Source: Phoronis ovalis
Lineage: Eukaryota; Phoronida; Phoronidae
Direction of reading: 5' to 3'
Assembly (NCBI GenBank): GCA_028565635.1
Contig: JAOXYB010007790.1
Span: 1 to 20,094 of the forward strand
DNA length: 20,094 nucleotides
Shown: one piece after another, positions 1 to 12,600 of the stretch
Layout of the letters: each line of letters starts with the position of its first letter
Numbering within the stretch: position 1 is the stretch's first letter
Made by a program: the position numbers and the translations under genes
Notes under the pieces: model-generated
Databases searched by the model: none
What the model saw: the letters and a program-made list of their open reading frames with translations, nothing else
What the model was told of the DNA's origin: nothing

Positions 1-330
1 TATATATAGACATATAGAAAACATGTTTAATTTTTAACATTACAATGGAGGGCCAGATACTCTGGCACAAATTATACCTGCGATGTATCATTCAGCGTAA
101 CCAAAGTCAAAGAAAGTATGCTGTACAGCATTAAATAGGTGCAATGCCTTTGAGACGGTTAGAGCTACCGTTAGAGCTACGGTCAGTTTTCTCAATCTAT
201 TGTCCATAGAACATTTCCTTGATTACTATCATTTGCAGCTCATTGACAAGGTAGATGTTTATAAAAACTAAATGTTTTATACAAAATATTGTTTCGGTAC
301 GTGACGAACAAACGGTGCAGTCGTGATCGA

Positions 331-890
331 GAGTCCTGCAAAGTAGGGAATTCGTTCTCTCACAACCGGATGACTTTGTGAACGCGTATCTTCTTGTACT
401 CTTTGCTTCTCTGTCTATCTTTCACAAAATCCAAATTTAAAGTTTATCGTCCGTATCTGTGATTGTTTCGAGAGTATCAATATATGAGAGACCCGAGAGA
501 AATGATGATGTCATCTTGGCGGAAACTGACGAGCTGGTACGAAGCGTGGTAGCAAACTGACGAGATTGTACGAAGTGTGAGAAGCCGTCGTGAATATCCT
601 GCAAAGTAGGCACACTCGCCCCCTCGCGTCAGTTTTTGCTCAAAACTGGCACATGCGCAGTGAGTATGCAAAGTAGGAAATTCGTTCCCCCACGACGGGA
701 CGAATTTGCAAACACGTTTCTTTTCGTACTCTTTTATGTTGTGACTATCCTTAACATATAACTATTCTTTTATTGTCTCACTAGATAAGTCGAAATCCAA
801 ATGTAAAGTTTTTCGTGAATATTCGCCCTTTCGCTAGAAATCATCTTGGCGGAAACTGACGAGATGGTACGAAGCGTGGAAGCACAAGGT
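331..890. repeat. Degenerate tandem repeat, period about 330 bp
   Basis: GCAAAGTAGG-AATTCGTTC at 338 recurs at 668, and TCATCTTGGCGGAAACTGAC at 511 recurs at 841, both with a 330-base offset. Between them the AAATCCAAATxTAAAGTTT block (428 and 794) also matches. The second copy is incomplete after about 890. A further partial CCTGCAAAGTAGG occurs at 598, and GACGAGxTGGTACGAAG recurs inside the first unit. No coding potential; a satellite or transposon remnant. Confidence 0.7.
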
Positions 891-1947
891 CGTTGATCAT
901 ACGTGTGTTTGGGTTTGAACTCACGAAGTATGACCTAATTGGTATAAGGACACAATTGATTTTCTCATCCACTTTTATTATAGTAATTTCATGTAACTTT
1001 AAATATTTCCAAAATACTGCGCAAAGAAATATCACAGTTAAGAACTGAAGATTATTATGTATCCTGCTCCCAGTTCATTTTTCGTGCAAACATGACAATC
1101 AAAATAATTTGCTCTCCACTTTGAGGGTACCCTCGGAAACTGTCATCTCACAACGGACAAATGCATGGCATTGCATGGCCTGGCTCAAATAGTCGTACCA
1201 AATGTTGATTTATTTTACTTTAGAAGCTAACATTAGTATCAATCTCTTGCACAATGATTTACCTTTCAAAAAAACAACCAAAAAATCCAGCGCCAAGGAG
1301 AAAAAAGAAAAAATCATAAATTTAAGATATTTGCACTTCTTCCAGCCAACCTTTGCGTCATATGATCTCCGAAGATCGAAAAATTAGTTTTTGTTGATAA
1401 CATATATTAGAAATAACCAATGAAACATGACGATTTAAACAAATATAATCCTATAGAAGTCTCCCCGGGGTTTGACTCAAATATATTACTGTTTCCCATG
1501 TGCGTGTATGGGTTTTTGAAAAAGACCCTAAATGCGTTTTCCTATTTTTAAATTTTAAAACCTTTTCACTTACTAGAAGAAATTTTAAATGCCCTAAATG
1601 CATTGAGAATTTTTTTGGAAAATACCCGGGCAACGGAGTTATGGAAATGCACTCGAACTTCGAGATGAAGTATGGTCAAGAGGTTAGCAGTGTTCAAGGG
1701 CGGCTTTGATCCGACGCGTACTAAAAAAGTATGCATCATTTAAGGTACATTGTATATTTTATCGAAAAATGTAACCCTAAATGCGTAACGCGTTAACGTA
1801 CTATGTTCTTAAAAATCATCTTTTTACGTGTTTTTGTTAACGCACATGGGCACCAGTAATATATTTAAGTCGGACCCCCGGATAAGTCTCTGAAAGTGAC
1901 AAACACATACATGCGTACGTACTGGACGTGAGGAAAGCCAAGCTAAT

Positions 1948-1960
1948 AATAATAATAAAA
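1948..1960. repeat. Short AAT microsatellite
   Basis: Four AAT units (AATAATAATAAT) in spacer; nothing else is attached to it. Confidence 0.7.
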
Positions 1961-2762
1961 ACAAGCTAACAAAACGATGGTGTTGTAGATTGCTGTTATA
2001 TTTATTAAAGCAATAAATTCCTGTCTGACTGTCTACAAATCAAGATTATGTCTCTAGCCTATGTATGTTTTTGTGTAGGCATGGCCTATAAACTGTTAGT
2101 TTCTCTCTAATAAATTGTGGTGAGAAACTGCAGAACTGGCTCCAGAACTGCAGGATTTCCCTCCAATGAAGAATCCTATCATGTCTTCAGAAAAAGGCAT
2201 TTTCAAACGATAATTGCAAAATTGCACCCATTTTAAAATAAGTGATCAGCTAGTCCAACCCCAAAGGAAAAGGGAGGAAAATGAAGAAAAAAATGCATAT
2301 TAATACACTGAGCACTATATCAATTAGTGCCATGATTGAATCATGGGCAATAGGTTTAGCATATATTAAGAAAGTAAGTAGTGGTTATATCTTAATTATT
2401 CGTAGATAAAACAAATTCTATAGAATATAGCGCCAGTTGCTAAACGATACGTCATGCGCTTACAGTTTATACGCTATACTTTAACGTTTTGCTGTGAACT
2501 GGGCTTATTTATCACTTTTCTTTCGCCGATGATGTCCCAGTCCTGTCCCATAGGAATGTCCTATAGTAACGGCGGGAAATGAATAATGACGTGATTGTTT
2601 AAGGTTACGTAGATTATTGAGAGTTATAAAAAATATTTTTGTTGCACATACAAGCTAAAACGGTTGAAAAAGGTTTTGTAAGATGCAAATTGTGAAGTAA
2701 AAATTGACAAATCCTTAACCTTTAATTTTTGTCTTAAAAACACAATAAAACTGTTTTAACTC

Positions 2763-2798
2763 TTTATTTTTTACAAAAATAGTAATCATAAATTTAAT
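2763..2798 (-). terminator. Possible poly(A) signals for the macro-PARP transcript
   Basis: On the minus strand there is an ATTAAA at 2793-2798 and an AATAAA at 2763-2768, about 620-650 bases after the stop. These are the first such hexamers noticed downstream. In AT-rich DNA they arise often by chance, so this is only a candidate 3' end. Confidence 0.25.
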
Positions 2799-3416
2799 CA
2801 TTTGAATCAAATGCGTTTATAAAATGAGTACATAGCTATAAGGAAGATTTACTATCCAAAACTCATAACCTTATCTTGTTCCTAAAGCGACCTCCTGTGG
2901 TACACCAGAAATACTAAAGTTGGGACATCAGTAGACGAAAATCGGCAAAAATTCTCTCCGATGCATATTGCAAAAACTATACTTTGGAAAGTTTTGCACC
3001 TGCACCGATAGATTCAGTCATACATACAATAGAAATCCATGGCTTGAAATGTAACAATTACGCTAGTGGGCATGGGAACCGGTAAATGAGTCTGATATTC
3101 TGGAGATGTTTACCGGGTACTAGTTTATCACTAGAGAGTATATAGGGTAAACTCAGTAGGTTGCATTGTGTTTCGTTTTTCCAGAAGTCTATTAAGACGG
3201 GATATCTGTTAGTGTTTCATGGCGTTACTGTAACTTTGCATACCGGCAAAATCGCGGAAAAGGGCTATTTACAGTAGAAGAATGAAAAGAGAGTAAAAAA
3301 TAAATAAACTACAATTCTTTATATGCTAAACCTATTGCCTTTGGTTGAATCATGCTAAATTACAGTTATTTTTCCGTTTGAGTATAGATTTATGTTATGT
3401 TGTTGCAGTACTGTAT

Positions 3417-3697
3417 TCAGTTCGAACTAAATTCAATCAAGTATTCTGGGTAGACTTGGTTGTCATGATAAATGACAAAGATTGTTGGATTGGGTATGTT
3501 GCTAACTGTCGAGTCGTATTTAATTATTCCTTCTCTTAAAGGTGCAGCTCGATACTCTGGTTTTCCCAAGGTGTAATAGCCAGTAAGAACCCGACACTGA
3601 TACACGTACTTGCTATGCCCACTCGGAGGTGAATAGAGATCTTGTGCTGAGTACCTGGCATCGCGGGCGAAATACACACCTTGACCAAAATGAGTGG
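3417..3697 (-). CDS. PARP14: Macro-PARP terminal exon: end of the catalytic domain
   Basis: The acceptor is TCAATTTTAG, entering at phase 1, and the exon runs to a TGA stop. It encodes THFGQGVYFARDARYSAQDL, with the triad Tyr in the YFA/RYS block, then KYVYQCRVLTGYYTLGKP, and ends NPTIFVIYHDNQVYPEYLIE. Aligned by memory with PARP1 and PARP14, the third triad position falls on the Ile of PTIFVI rather than Glu, which predicts mono- rather than poly-ADP-ribosylation (inference). Protein ends at FSSN. Confidence 0.95.
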
Positions 3698-6600
3698 CTA
3701 AAATTGAAAATAAAACATTAATGCAGAATCTTCTATATAAATTCCAACATACAAACAGACACAGTGTAGGTAGTGACATCAAACACTATACATGAAATAA
3801 AACGTGATAAAAATAACAAAAAAAGAAGAGCTGCTGTTTTCCGGTCCAAAGATGGTTTTCTGTGTCTAATCACGGCGAATGCTTTGGAGCTGACAATGAT
3901 GTACTTGGTGTACCAGGATATCCATACTGCGGGTGGATCATACTCTCTTTTTCTGAACTGGCTTGTTCCTAGCAGGATTATTATCATTGTTATTATTATT
4001 ATAGAATCCAAAATCAGCACAGATTTATCCTTGCAGCTCATTAATCTAAACGAATTCTTTATGAGAAATCAGCGTGACTACAAAAAAATAGAATTTCTTG
4101 GAATGTACTTAAAAACTTGTACCTATCCAAACTACAGCTAAGACCTGGAGACACTAAAAACAATTCTAAGACAGTAAAAGTGGTTTCAATTCTAATCGTA
4201 TGCCCTGTTCCATAGCTAACAACTAAAAAATTAAATTAGGATTGTTATGCTAGAAAAGGCTTTATTCACATGAATGTACTATATAATTAAAGATTCTTGA
4301 CCTTACGTAGCATCTCGAATGTGACAATAACCTACCATTTTTTCCACAATAGCTCCTATCAAATCCATAGAAATTTATATGTTGAACAGTATCAAAACTG
4401 GTACCGTGATATAAAGCTTTTTCGTTTCTAATATGTGGTGGATTTCTTTGATCAAGGGTGTTTTTGTGAGTTTCATAATTCTTCCAAAGCCTCGGATTCT
4501 GTATCCTTTTAATCTAGAAAACATATTACATTGTATACATTTGTATCTATATCTATTTCAACTGCAGTCTACGTAGTGACATGAAGTTTAGCGCTGAATC
4601 TATCCGTGACACAATGAGAAACAAACAATTATCCAAAATGGTGCCGTGCTTCAAAATACAAGTTAGACTAATAATTTTGAAATATAACGCATGAAAATTA
4701 ATTAATTCACAAGTAATAATGAACCTTATTACACTAAATAATATTTTGTCCACCTTTTTAATCCTGAATGTAGGTGACTTGCACGTTCTCTGAAAACCTC
4801 TTTGTACATCGTTATACTCCTGGCAAGTTGTTTGCAATTCGATAACGTCTAGGGCTTGCTGAGGATCCATTACTGTCCAAGTTGAAGGTAATTCGTCAGC
4901 TTAAAGTAAGAATAAATGGTGGTATTTGGAATTTATTCCAAAGATATGATTTTAGTTGATTGTGAGAGAGCATCTAGCCACACTGTACTTGCTTGCACTA
5001 ACAAGCATAAATCAAATGTACACTAAATGTACATATATATGTATCGCACGATAAATATTAAAAGTTTTTATAAAAGGGTTGGCATGCAGCACATACTTTC
5101 TTAAAAGGTATTACACAGTGGAAATCCCACCATGAGAATTCTTACATTTTATGTCAACTCGTACTACTTTAATACGTGAGCTTGGTTGATGCACTAACAT
5201 TTCTTCGTTTGTTCGAAAGTTTATTTCAACTTCTTGATCATTTTCCGTGAATCTAACAGTAGTCTGTTTGCGCTGAAAGGCTTGCTCAATTTTAAGGTTT
5301 GTTTCTAAGGAATAAGCAGCCAGTTCTCCTGAAATTGGATATTAATAGCATTCCACATCAAGTAAAGTGTTAGCCAGTTTTATCTTCAAAGATACATCTA
5401 CACGTTTATCTCTGTATCCTTTAACTCATTTGTCAACATTTGCCAATTTAAAATAAACATTTTAGAACTCATGATAAACTGTCATAATGAGCAAAATTTA
5501 AATGTCTAGCTACCTGTCTTCTTTTTATATTTCCATCGTACAGCATTACCGGTACTCTCTGCCAACATCTTATCAGTTGCTTTTTCTTTTAGTGTATGAA
5601 AAAGTTCCACAATTTCATCTTTTACTGTATACACGGAATCACTTCGACCTGAAAGCCTAATACACTTTTCCGAAGGTTTGTTGATTTCAACTTGAACGCT
5701 TAGTTTTTTTCCCATGTCCTCTATATCTTTGAACTATAATAAATAAGTATCAAAATTCAATGTTTCAAATGATCATGCATTAAAAATTGATAAGCTGAGC
5801 GGGGCTATTGTACAGTGACCATTAAATTATCGTTTTAAAAATCTCCATTAAAGAATAATTAAACGGCTTGTCAAATACTAAATACAAAATGACACTTAAA
5901 AATACAAAAAAGCATGCAATCGCTTGTACCTTGCTCGGTGTCAGTAGCTCAAAAAAGTCACCATATCGATTTAAAACCACTTCTGTCATTTCCTGGTCAC
6001 ATCTACTTTCAATTTCCCGTATTGCAGTTTCGATATTTGAATCGGAAAATGCATAAATTTGAAGAGTTAGCACTTTTGGATCTGGCTCCTCTGGTGTCAT
6101 ACCTGGTACGTATTCTTTCGCTACAATATAATGGTGATCACGTGATACTGCTGATGATGAACACCATGACAACTGCAACCACGTGATGTACAACCGTGGT
6201 GATGACTTCGATGAAGAAATAATCAAAATTTCCCTATCACATTGTTACATTAAAAAAACGAGAAAATAACAAGATTTTATTTCTTCCTTCTGCTTGATTC
6301 TACTAAAAAAAATTTTTTTGACATTACTTTTGTTTTTGTAGTCAAGTTGTTGCGGTATTGTATACTCTGGTATTGTTCTCTACGCTTAAAATATTTCTTT
6401 TAATTAGAAATTGGCTATAATGGTGATTACGCTATTTTTAGTAGTTTACCTTTGGAGAACGCTGCCGAAAGAGCACCTTTCACGTTCCCTATGAATCCTT
6501 TGCCGGCACCTTTCGATGATTTTTCATGCAGAATCTGTTGAAATTGTTTTGCCATTGCGCTTTCGTACACAACAACTCGTATCAGACGCAACTGTTTTGC

Positions 6601-9600
6601 CGTACTTGAAAATTTTGTTATCTCGTCAAATATTATGTGAGCCACCTTACCGGAGTCAACGCCAGCATTGCCTACATATGGAAAGGAAATGTTTATGATA
6701 TATATGAAACACTTTACGTTAAATATTAAATTTACAAATTACCAACTGTTGGAAGAATATATCTCACATAGCTCGATGTCTACAGTAACAAATAACAAAA
6801 AAAATATTAAAATGTAGATAGTATAGATTGTAAATTGTATAAGTTGTTGTTATTTGCTTCAATTCTTCCTGGAAGAAATGCATCTGAATAAAAAAAATTA
6901 AATATGTGGATGGATAACATGCGTTAGAACGGGTCTACTTAGCCCGTTATCCATTCATCGGTCGCATACAATGTTCACGACAAGAACAATGCTTTAATTA
7001 TCGTTTTATTCTTGGATAAAAAGCTTCAAATAATTACACCTCGCACCAGGCTTTTGCATTAATAGTTCTTCAATAAATTACATATCCGTCTTTATTGTAC
7101 AACTGATTTTTTTTTTCTGTCCACAAAAAGTATGCCAGTAGGTACATGTATAATGACATAGTGACAGACGTTTATACGCATTGTGCGAGAATGTTCAAAC
7201 CATCACAAGCATATGAAATCCGGGAATTTTTGTTGAAACATTTGAGCTGATGCATCTCTATTTTTTGGTATCGATTTGCATGGGAAAAAGAGATATGGGA
7301 CTATTCCGAATACCCGAGACAATATCCGTATATTATCATATTGTACCTGTTCCAAGAGCGGGTACAGATATAGATGAAAATCCTTCTGCGTCTGCTGCCT
7401 CAAGAAGTCGTTTCACTAAGCCATTCCAAGTTTTACCGTACTGTACACTCAGGTGAATTATTTTGCCACATGGTAGTTGTCCTGCATTAGTAATCGCTAC
7501 GCCATTGGTAGTGGACCCTGGAATACATATAGGACAAAGTAAACAGTACAATTTCAAGAAGCCACAGCGCGTGTAGTCTTTAAAGTATTGCCAGTGATAT
7601 ATGTTGTGTTCATATATACTGAATACCTCCTATGCAGTGAAGTCCTTAACATCTCTAGTTTTTTCCCGATTATCTAGTTTTTAAGGAATACCGATAGTCG
7701 TTACATAATTGTGTACATCTTAAGAAGTTAAAGTGCATTTAAGAGGTTGATCAAGCTTACCTAGTGATGTACACTCCTGGCGTACTTGATCTCCGGCAGC
7801 TTTCATAATAGCTTTTGACAAGGGTCCTAAGATGGAGAAACATAGGCAGATAATTTGCAGGATTCTACTGTAGACTGGACTCAGTCTGAATAATGAAGTT
7901 TGTATCATTGAATTTTTTGTTACTCAAATTGGCTAAAGTGATAAATTATACTTTTTCAACTGTGTAACTTATATTTAGTCATATTTAAATATTGATAGTT
8001 TGATACCCCCAAAAACCCCAATTTTATATATTTTTATTTTCAGTACTAATAATGATCAATTTATTGATAGTACTGTTATAAATGACGGAATATGAGTAAA
8101 ATTATCAAAATTGTCAACTATCAATATATTAAATCCTTATATAATTAGTCCTTCCAGGGGTCCTTCCTCAGCCTGTGGACAGGCTAGATTCTACTGGTAA
8201 GTGATATTTACATTTACAGAGAATAAAATATATTTTTATAAAAATTGTTAGAAGGTCAACAAATAAAAAACCTTGTTTCACCGGCGAAACCGCTTCAAAT
8301 CTGGCATTCTCTTTTTTCCTTTTTAATAAACCTTGTTAAATGGGCGCGACCGCTTCAAACATGTTTTTTAAATCTTTTTATTATTTTTCATATATTTTTT
8401 TCTTTTCATGTAGCAAAAGAGTGCTTACCACCAGCGTCCAAGTTATTATTTGAGCTGTTCACAACGGCGTTCGTTGTTTCTGTTGTTATATCACCTTGGA
8501 GCGTTTCTATGGTGATATTGTTACATTTCATTGTAACTGGCGTGCCACATGAATGCACTGGAACAGCAGGTTTAGCATGCCGTGCAGCAGGTGACTCACT
8601 TGGTGCACCAGATGAGTACTTCTCATGTTCTTTTTTAAATGCCTTTAAAGCATACGAAGATAGATTTCATATATTTGTTTTTATAAAAGTGTCGTTGTCA
8701 GTTAATTAAAGTCCATGGATACATTTCGTCGCTAAAGATGGACAAGATCTTAGTGTTATCAAGTAGTTTAATAAACGTTCTTTATAAAATTCTTGAATAC
8801 CATATAACAAAATATATTAACTTTATAAAATATTTTGTAAATAGTTAATTGCTAATTAGTTGTTGATCATACCCAGGTACTTACAGCAATAGTGGCTTTG
8901 TCACTGTCACGTTCTGAACCATGCAACACAAAGCGAACGTCATTTACATTACATTTTGGAGCCATCGTTGATCCAAATTTGCATACTTCTTCATAAAATA
9001 TGGCAGCAACAGTCTTTGGGGAAACTTTCAGGTTCCCAGTACCAATAGCGGGAAAGGCAATTGATGTCAATTTCAGCTCATGAGCTTTCTTCAGACAATC
9101 CGAAACGATCTTCCTCAATATCTTAAAGAAGTCAATACAGAAATAAATTCAAACCTCATTCAAGTGAAATTATTGATACAGAATATACACTGGATGATAA
9201 CTCTGCAAATGTCCATCTCAAATTGTAGATCAGTGAGATTTTCCTCATCCAATACACATAAATGACAAGGTTTCTCACCTGTTCAGCCGTTTTGTCTCCA
9301 GTTGCGTATGTATGCAACACTTTTACGCAAGCAAGGGAATGCCCATCGGTTACCAAAATTTGCCCGGGAAATTTTAGTCCAGTCGGTGCTTTGCTGTCAC
9401 ATTCTTTTTGTAGAGATTTCCCAGCTTTCATAGCTAGTGCTTTTGATGATGCACCGTCAAACAGTTTCAGGTTCGCACTAGTGCTGTTAACAATGACACC
9501 AACCTAAATGTTTATGATAACAGTTCATCATCACGTTCACAGCTAAACAGATAATATACAGTACGGCTAAGGGACTGAGCTGGTCCGAAGTTATCACGGG

Positions 9601-12600
9601 GATTTGGTGCAAATCAAAGGGGGTGCGATTTTCTGCGCAAGGCAAAAAGGGGGTTGCGATTTTTTGTACATCACAAAGGGGGATGCAATTTTTCATGCAA
9701 GGAAATTCCAAAAATTGACCCACATAACACCATTTACCCTTCAGCGTCTTCAGTCTCAGATCCATAGGCTTTTTAATTTAATAGTAGTACATAAAAAGGG
9801 TCATAATTTTTTGTGCATTGTCTAAGGGGTTGCAATTTTTTTATCAAGTCCTGAAGTCCCCGGCCCTGAGTACTGATTAAATTTGTGCAACGATTTTAGA
9901 AATGCAGCACCACCTCTGTAGTACTTTCTAACCACTCCCTAGGTCTAAATATTTAATTTTATGAAGGCACTTACTTAATATATATATAAGTACATGGGTA
10001 TGTGGGTGTACAATTGACTTTTTCCCTTCAACGGCTGAATTTGGAAATAGACATTTATATTTTTTGCAACTCACTCTACATGATCAGTAATGTATGTACG
10101 GATCGAACGATGAAGTGTACACATTTTGTTAATGTTTAAAACCAGTAATAATCAAATACTAATAACATGTTATTGTTAAGAACTGTTTACCCTGAGCTTC
10201 ATGATCCCTAATGTGCCCGAGTCACACTATATAACGAAGATCAGTAAAATATGCTTGCATACGCTTATAGTTTCCATCATAATGTATCATTTTTTCGCAT
10301 GTTATTTTTCATCTAATCATTTGTTAGTTATTTTCTAGTCCTTTCTTTTTAGAGTTTTATCATTTGTACAGCGTTGCAAGTGAACGCCTATAATTAAAAT
10401 AAACTCAAATACTTTGTAATGTCGGGTTAATTAGATGTGGCTCTGATACTGACCATCAATACCCAGTAATACTGTTTAATACTACCAGAATTTTGGTGAC
10501 ACGAATATCGTAACGAATAATCCCTAATACTTAAATCAGATAATACTACACACATGGATTTAAATAAATTCTTAACACTCAATCTCCATTGTTCAATTAT
10601 GCCGAAAATCATGTTTTTCTCTTAAAACAATTTCTATAGAAACGCGACTTTTATAGGAGTATTTGACCGTTATTCTTCCAATTGGCACATCAGGACTTCT
10701 TTCACCTGATAGTATAATTCTTTCCGCTGGATTTTCGAGTATTTTACTAAATAATGACAAAACATTATATCAGCGATTATATTTTGTGAAAATGAAAATT
10801 TCATTTGGATGTCTAAGAGATAATGCGCGCAGCTTGTGTAGAAGTAGTCTAGTAGTAAGAATATTATTTGAATCACAGCACAGTGTATCATAAACCCCTA
10901 TTTGTCTAGCTTGTAGTAACCACAACGTTTCCAGATAAATCCCTTGCTACATCTCACAGGCTGTTATCTCTAGTTTACACATGCTTTTACATATGACTCG
11001 GTTTCGTTTCTACTTGACATAATTAATTAGATACCTTTCCTGGTATATTATTTCCAATAATTTTAGTGCTTAGTATCAAGTCAAACTGGCAGAATATCTG
11101 TCGTATGTGCCAGTTTTTTGTTACATAAGGGTTAAGTGATGTTCAAAAACTTATTTCTGATTATCTATTCCTCGTTTCCATAAAACATCGAAGAGATGAA
11201 GAGATCTCAGCTTGTGGATCAATTAGCTAGTTTTACCTCCGGTGCCAGATTATGTTATTTCACTTGATTTTAGTATATATAAGCTTATTGTTCTAATAAA
11301 AGTCGAATAAATGAGCAGAAATAATATTTTATTTTTTATGACCACTTGCAACGATTACATTGTTCATATACATACAGTGATCGAAGTTGTAATTTGATTT
11401 CCAACATGTAATATACATTTGTCGCTATTGCATATAGATAGATAACTTTTTAATTTACGTGACATGTGTTTACAAAAAAAAACAAACTTACAAAGATATG
11501 AAATACAATATACATGCAGGGAAACACCCAGCCACAAATAGCTTATATGTCACTACTTTGTTACACAACATTCGTCTATAGCGCTGTAAATAAAACTCTT
11601 ATTTTAAACGATTCTAACATATATTTTGCAGTTTTTCACAATTTTCTTATTACAGAGTAAGAACTGTATATTCTCTAAATCACTCAACTTTTCAAAGGAA
11701 ACATTAATGTGATAAGCATACTCAAACAATTTATTCCTACAAGAAGAGTAACATTTACAGTATAACAAAAAATGAATTTCATCTTCTACATAATTTGTTT
11801 CGCATAATCGTAATTCAGCAGGCATCTCTGATTGTTTATATCTACCTAATTCGACCTGTAATCGTAGAATTCAACATCTCATCCGAGTCAAAATTGATCG
11901 ATGTGATTTAGAAAAAGGCTGGCAACATAAGGTTCAGTCTAGTGTGTATCTTAAACAAGCTATAGGTACGTAATTTATTGTATTTAGATCCTTCCGCAGG
12001 TAGCAATCTACTTTTACGTTACGGCCTTAAATGCCTTAAATTATTTAGTCAGCTTAACGCTGGTGTTTAAGGCTTGAGACATATCACACTTATGAAGTAT
12101 TTGACGGTTTTCGTAGCTCCAATTTTTAGCACTTTTATTGTATATATTAAAGCCCCACAAAAATATACGTTTATATACATTTAATGGAGAGTAATCTACA
12201 TATCAGACGTATCATAAGTATACGTCTCCTTGTGTTAGTATATGGCCACCCAATGTCACCATTCAGAGCAATTTTTCGTTCAAATCTTTGAACACCCAAA
12301 TACTAGCTGCCTTATTCTGAATAGAGCCCATTTTGATTATAATTCTTATAACCCCAACCCGCACTGATACTAAGCTATGCAAATACAAACGCTACAATAA
12401 ATCAAGATAGTTCACGGGCTAATAGTGTCCTTTCGCAAAGCATCTTTTAACTGTTCCCAGAATGCTTCTTGGCCAACTGCATCGTTTGGTGTCCATTCTA
12501 AGTACGTGCGCGTGCGCAGAAGGTTGGCTAATGTTAATGGTGCTTGTTGTACCGCGATATCTTCCAACAGCACCAAGATCAGGACGTCTCGATGTTCACG

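Larger units (their letters stand above)
1..3416. other. Spacer and 3' flank of the macro-PARP gene
   Basis: No open frame over about 70 codons and no recognisable protein. Apart from the 330-bp tandem repeat and the AAT run, it holds GCCAGATACTCTGGC (52-66, a perfect six-base hairpin), two CCCTAAATGCGT copies (about 1527 and 1774), and inverted CCGGTAAA/TTTACCGG arms (3079-3116). The last part is presumably the macro-PARP 3'UTR. Confidence 0.7.

Noticed and set aside
3733-4141. Overlapping open frames on both strands
   Set aside because: They lie in the last macro-PARP intron, are AT-rich, have poly-Ile stretches from ATT runs, and show no family resemblance.
8245-8709. 154-codon plus-strand open frame
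   Set aside because: It is antisense to the macro3 exon 8429-8642, which joins in phase on both sides. The plus product has a hydrophobic start but no recognisable domain.
10427-10893. Open frames of 60-76 codons on both strands
   Set aside because: No conserved motif, no splice context and antisense overlap; consistent with chance.
11083-11116. AAACTGGCA/TGCCAGTTT hairpin followed by T-run as a terminator
   Set aside because: Resembles a bacterial terminator, but the window is clearly eukaryotic and no transcript ends there by other evidence.
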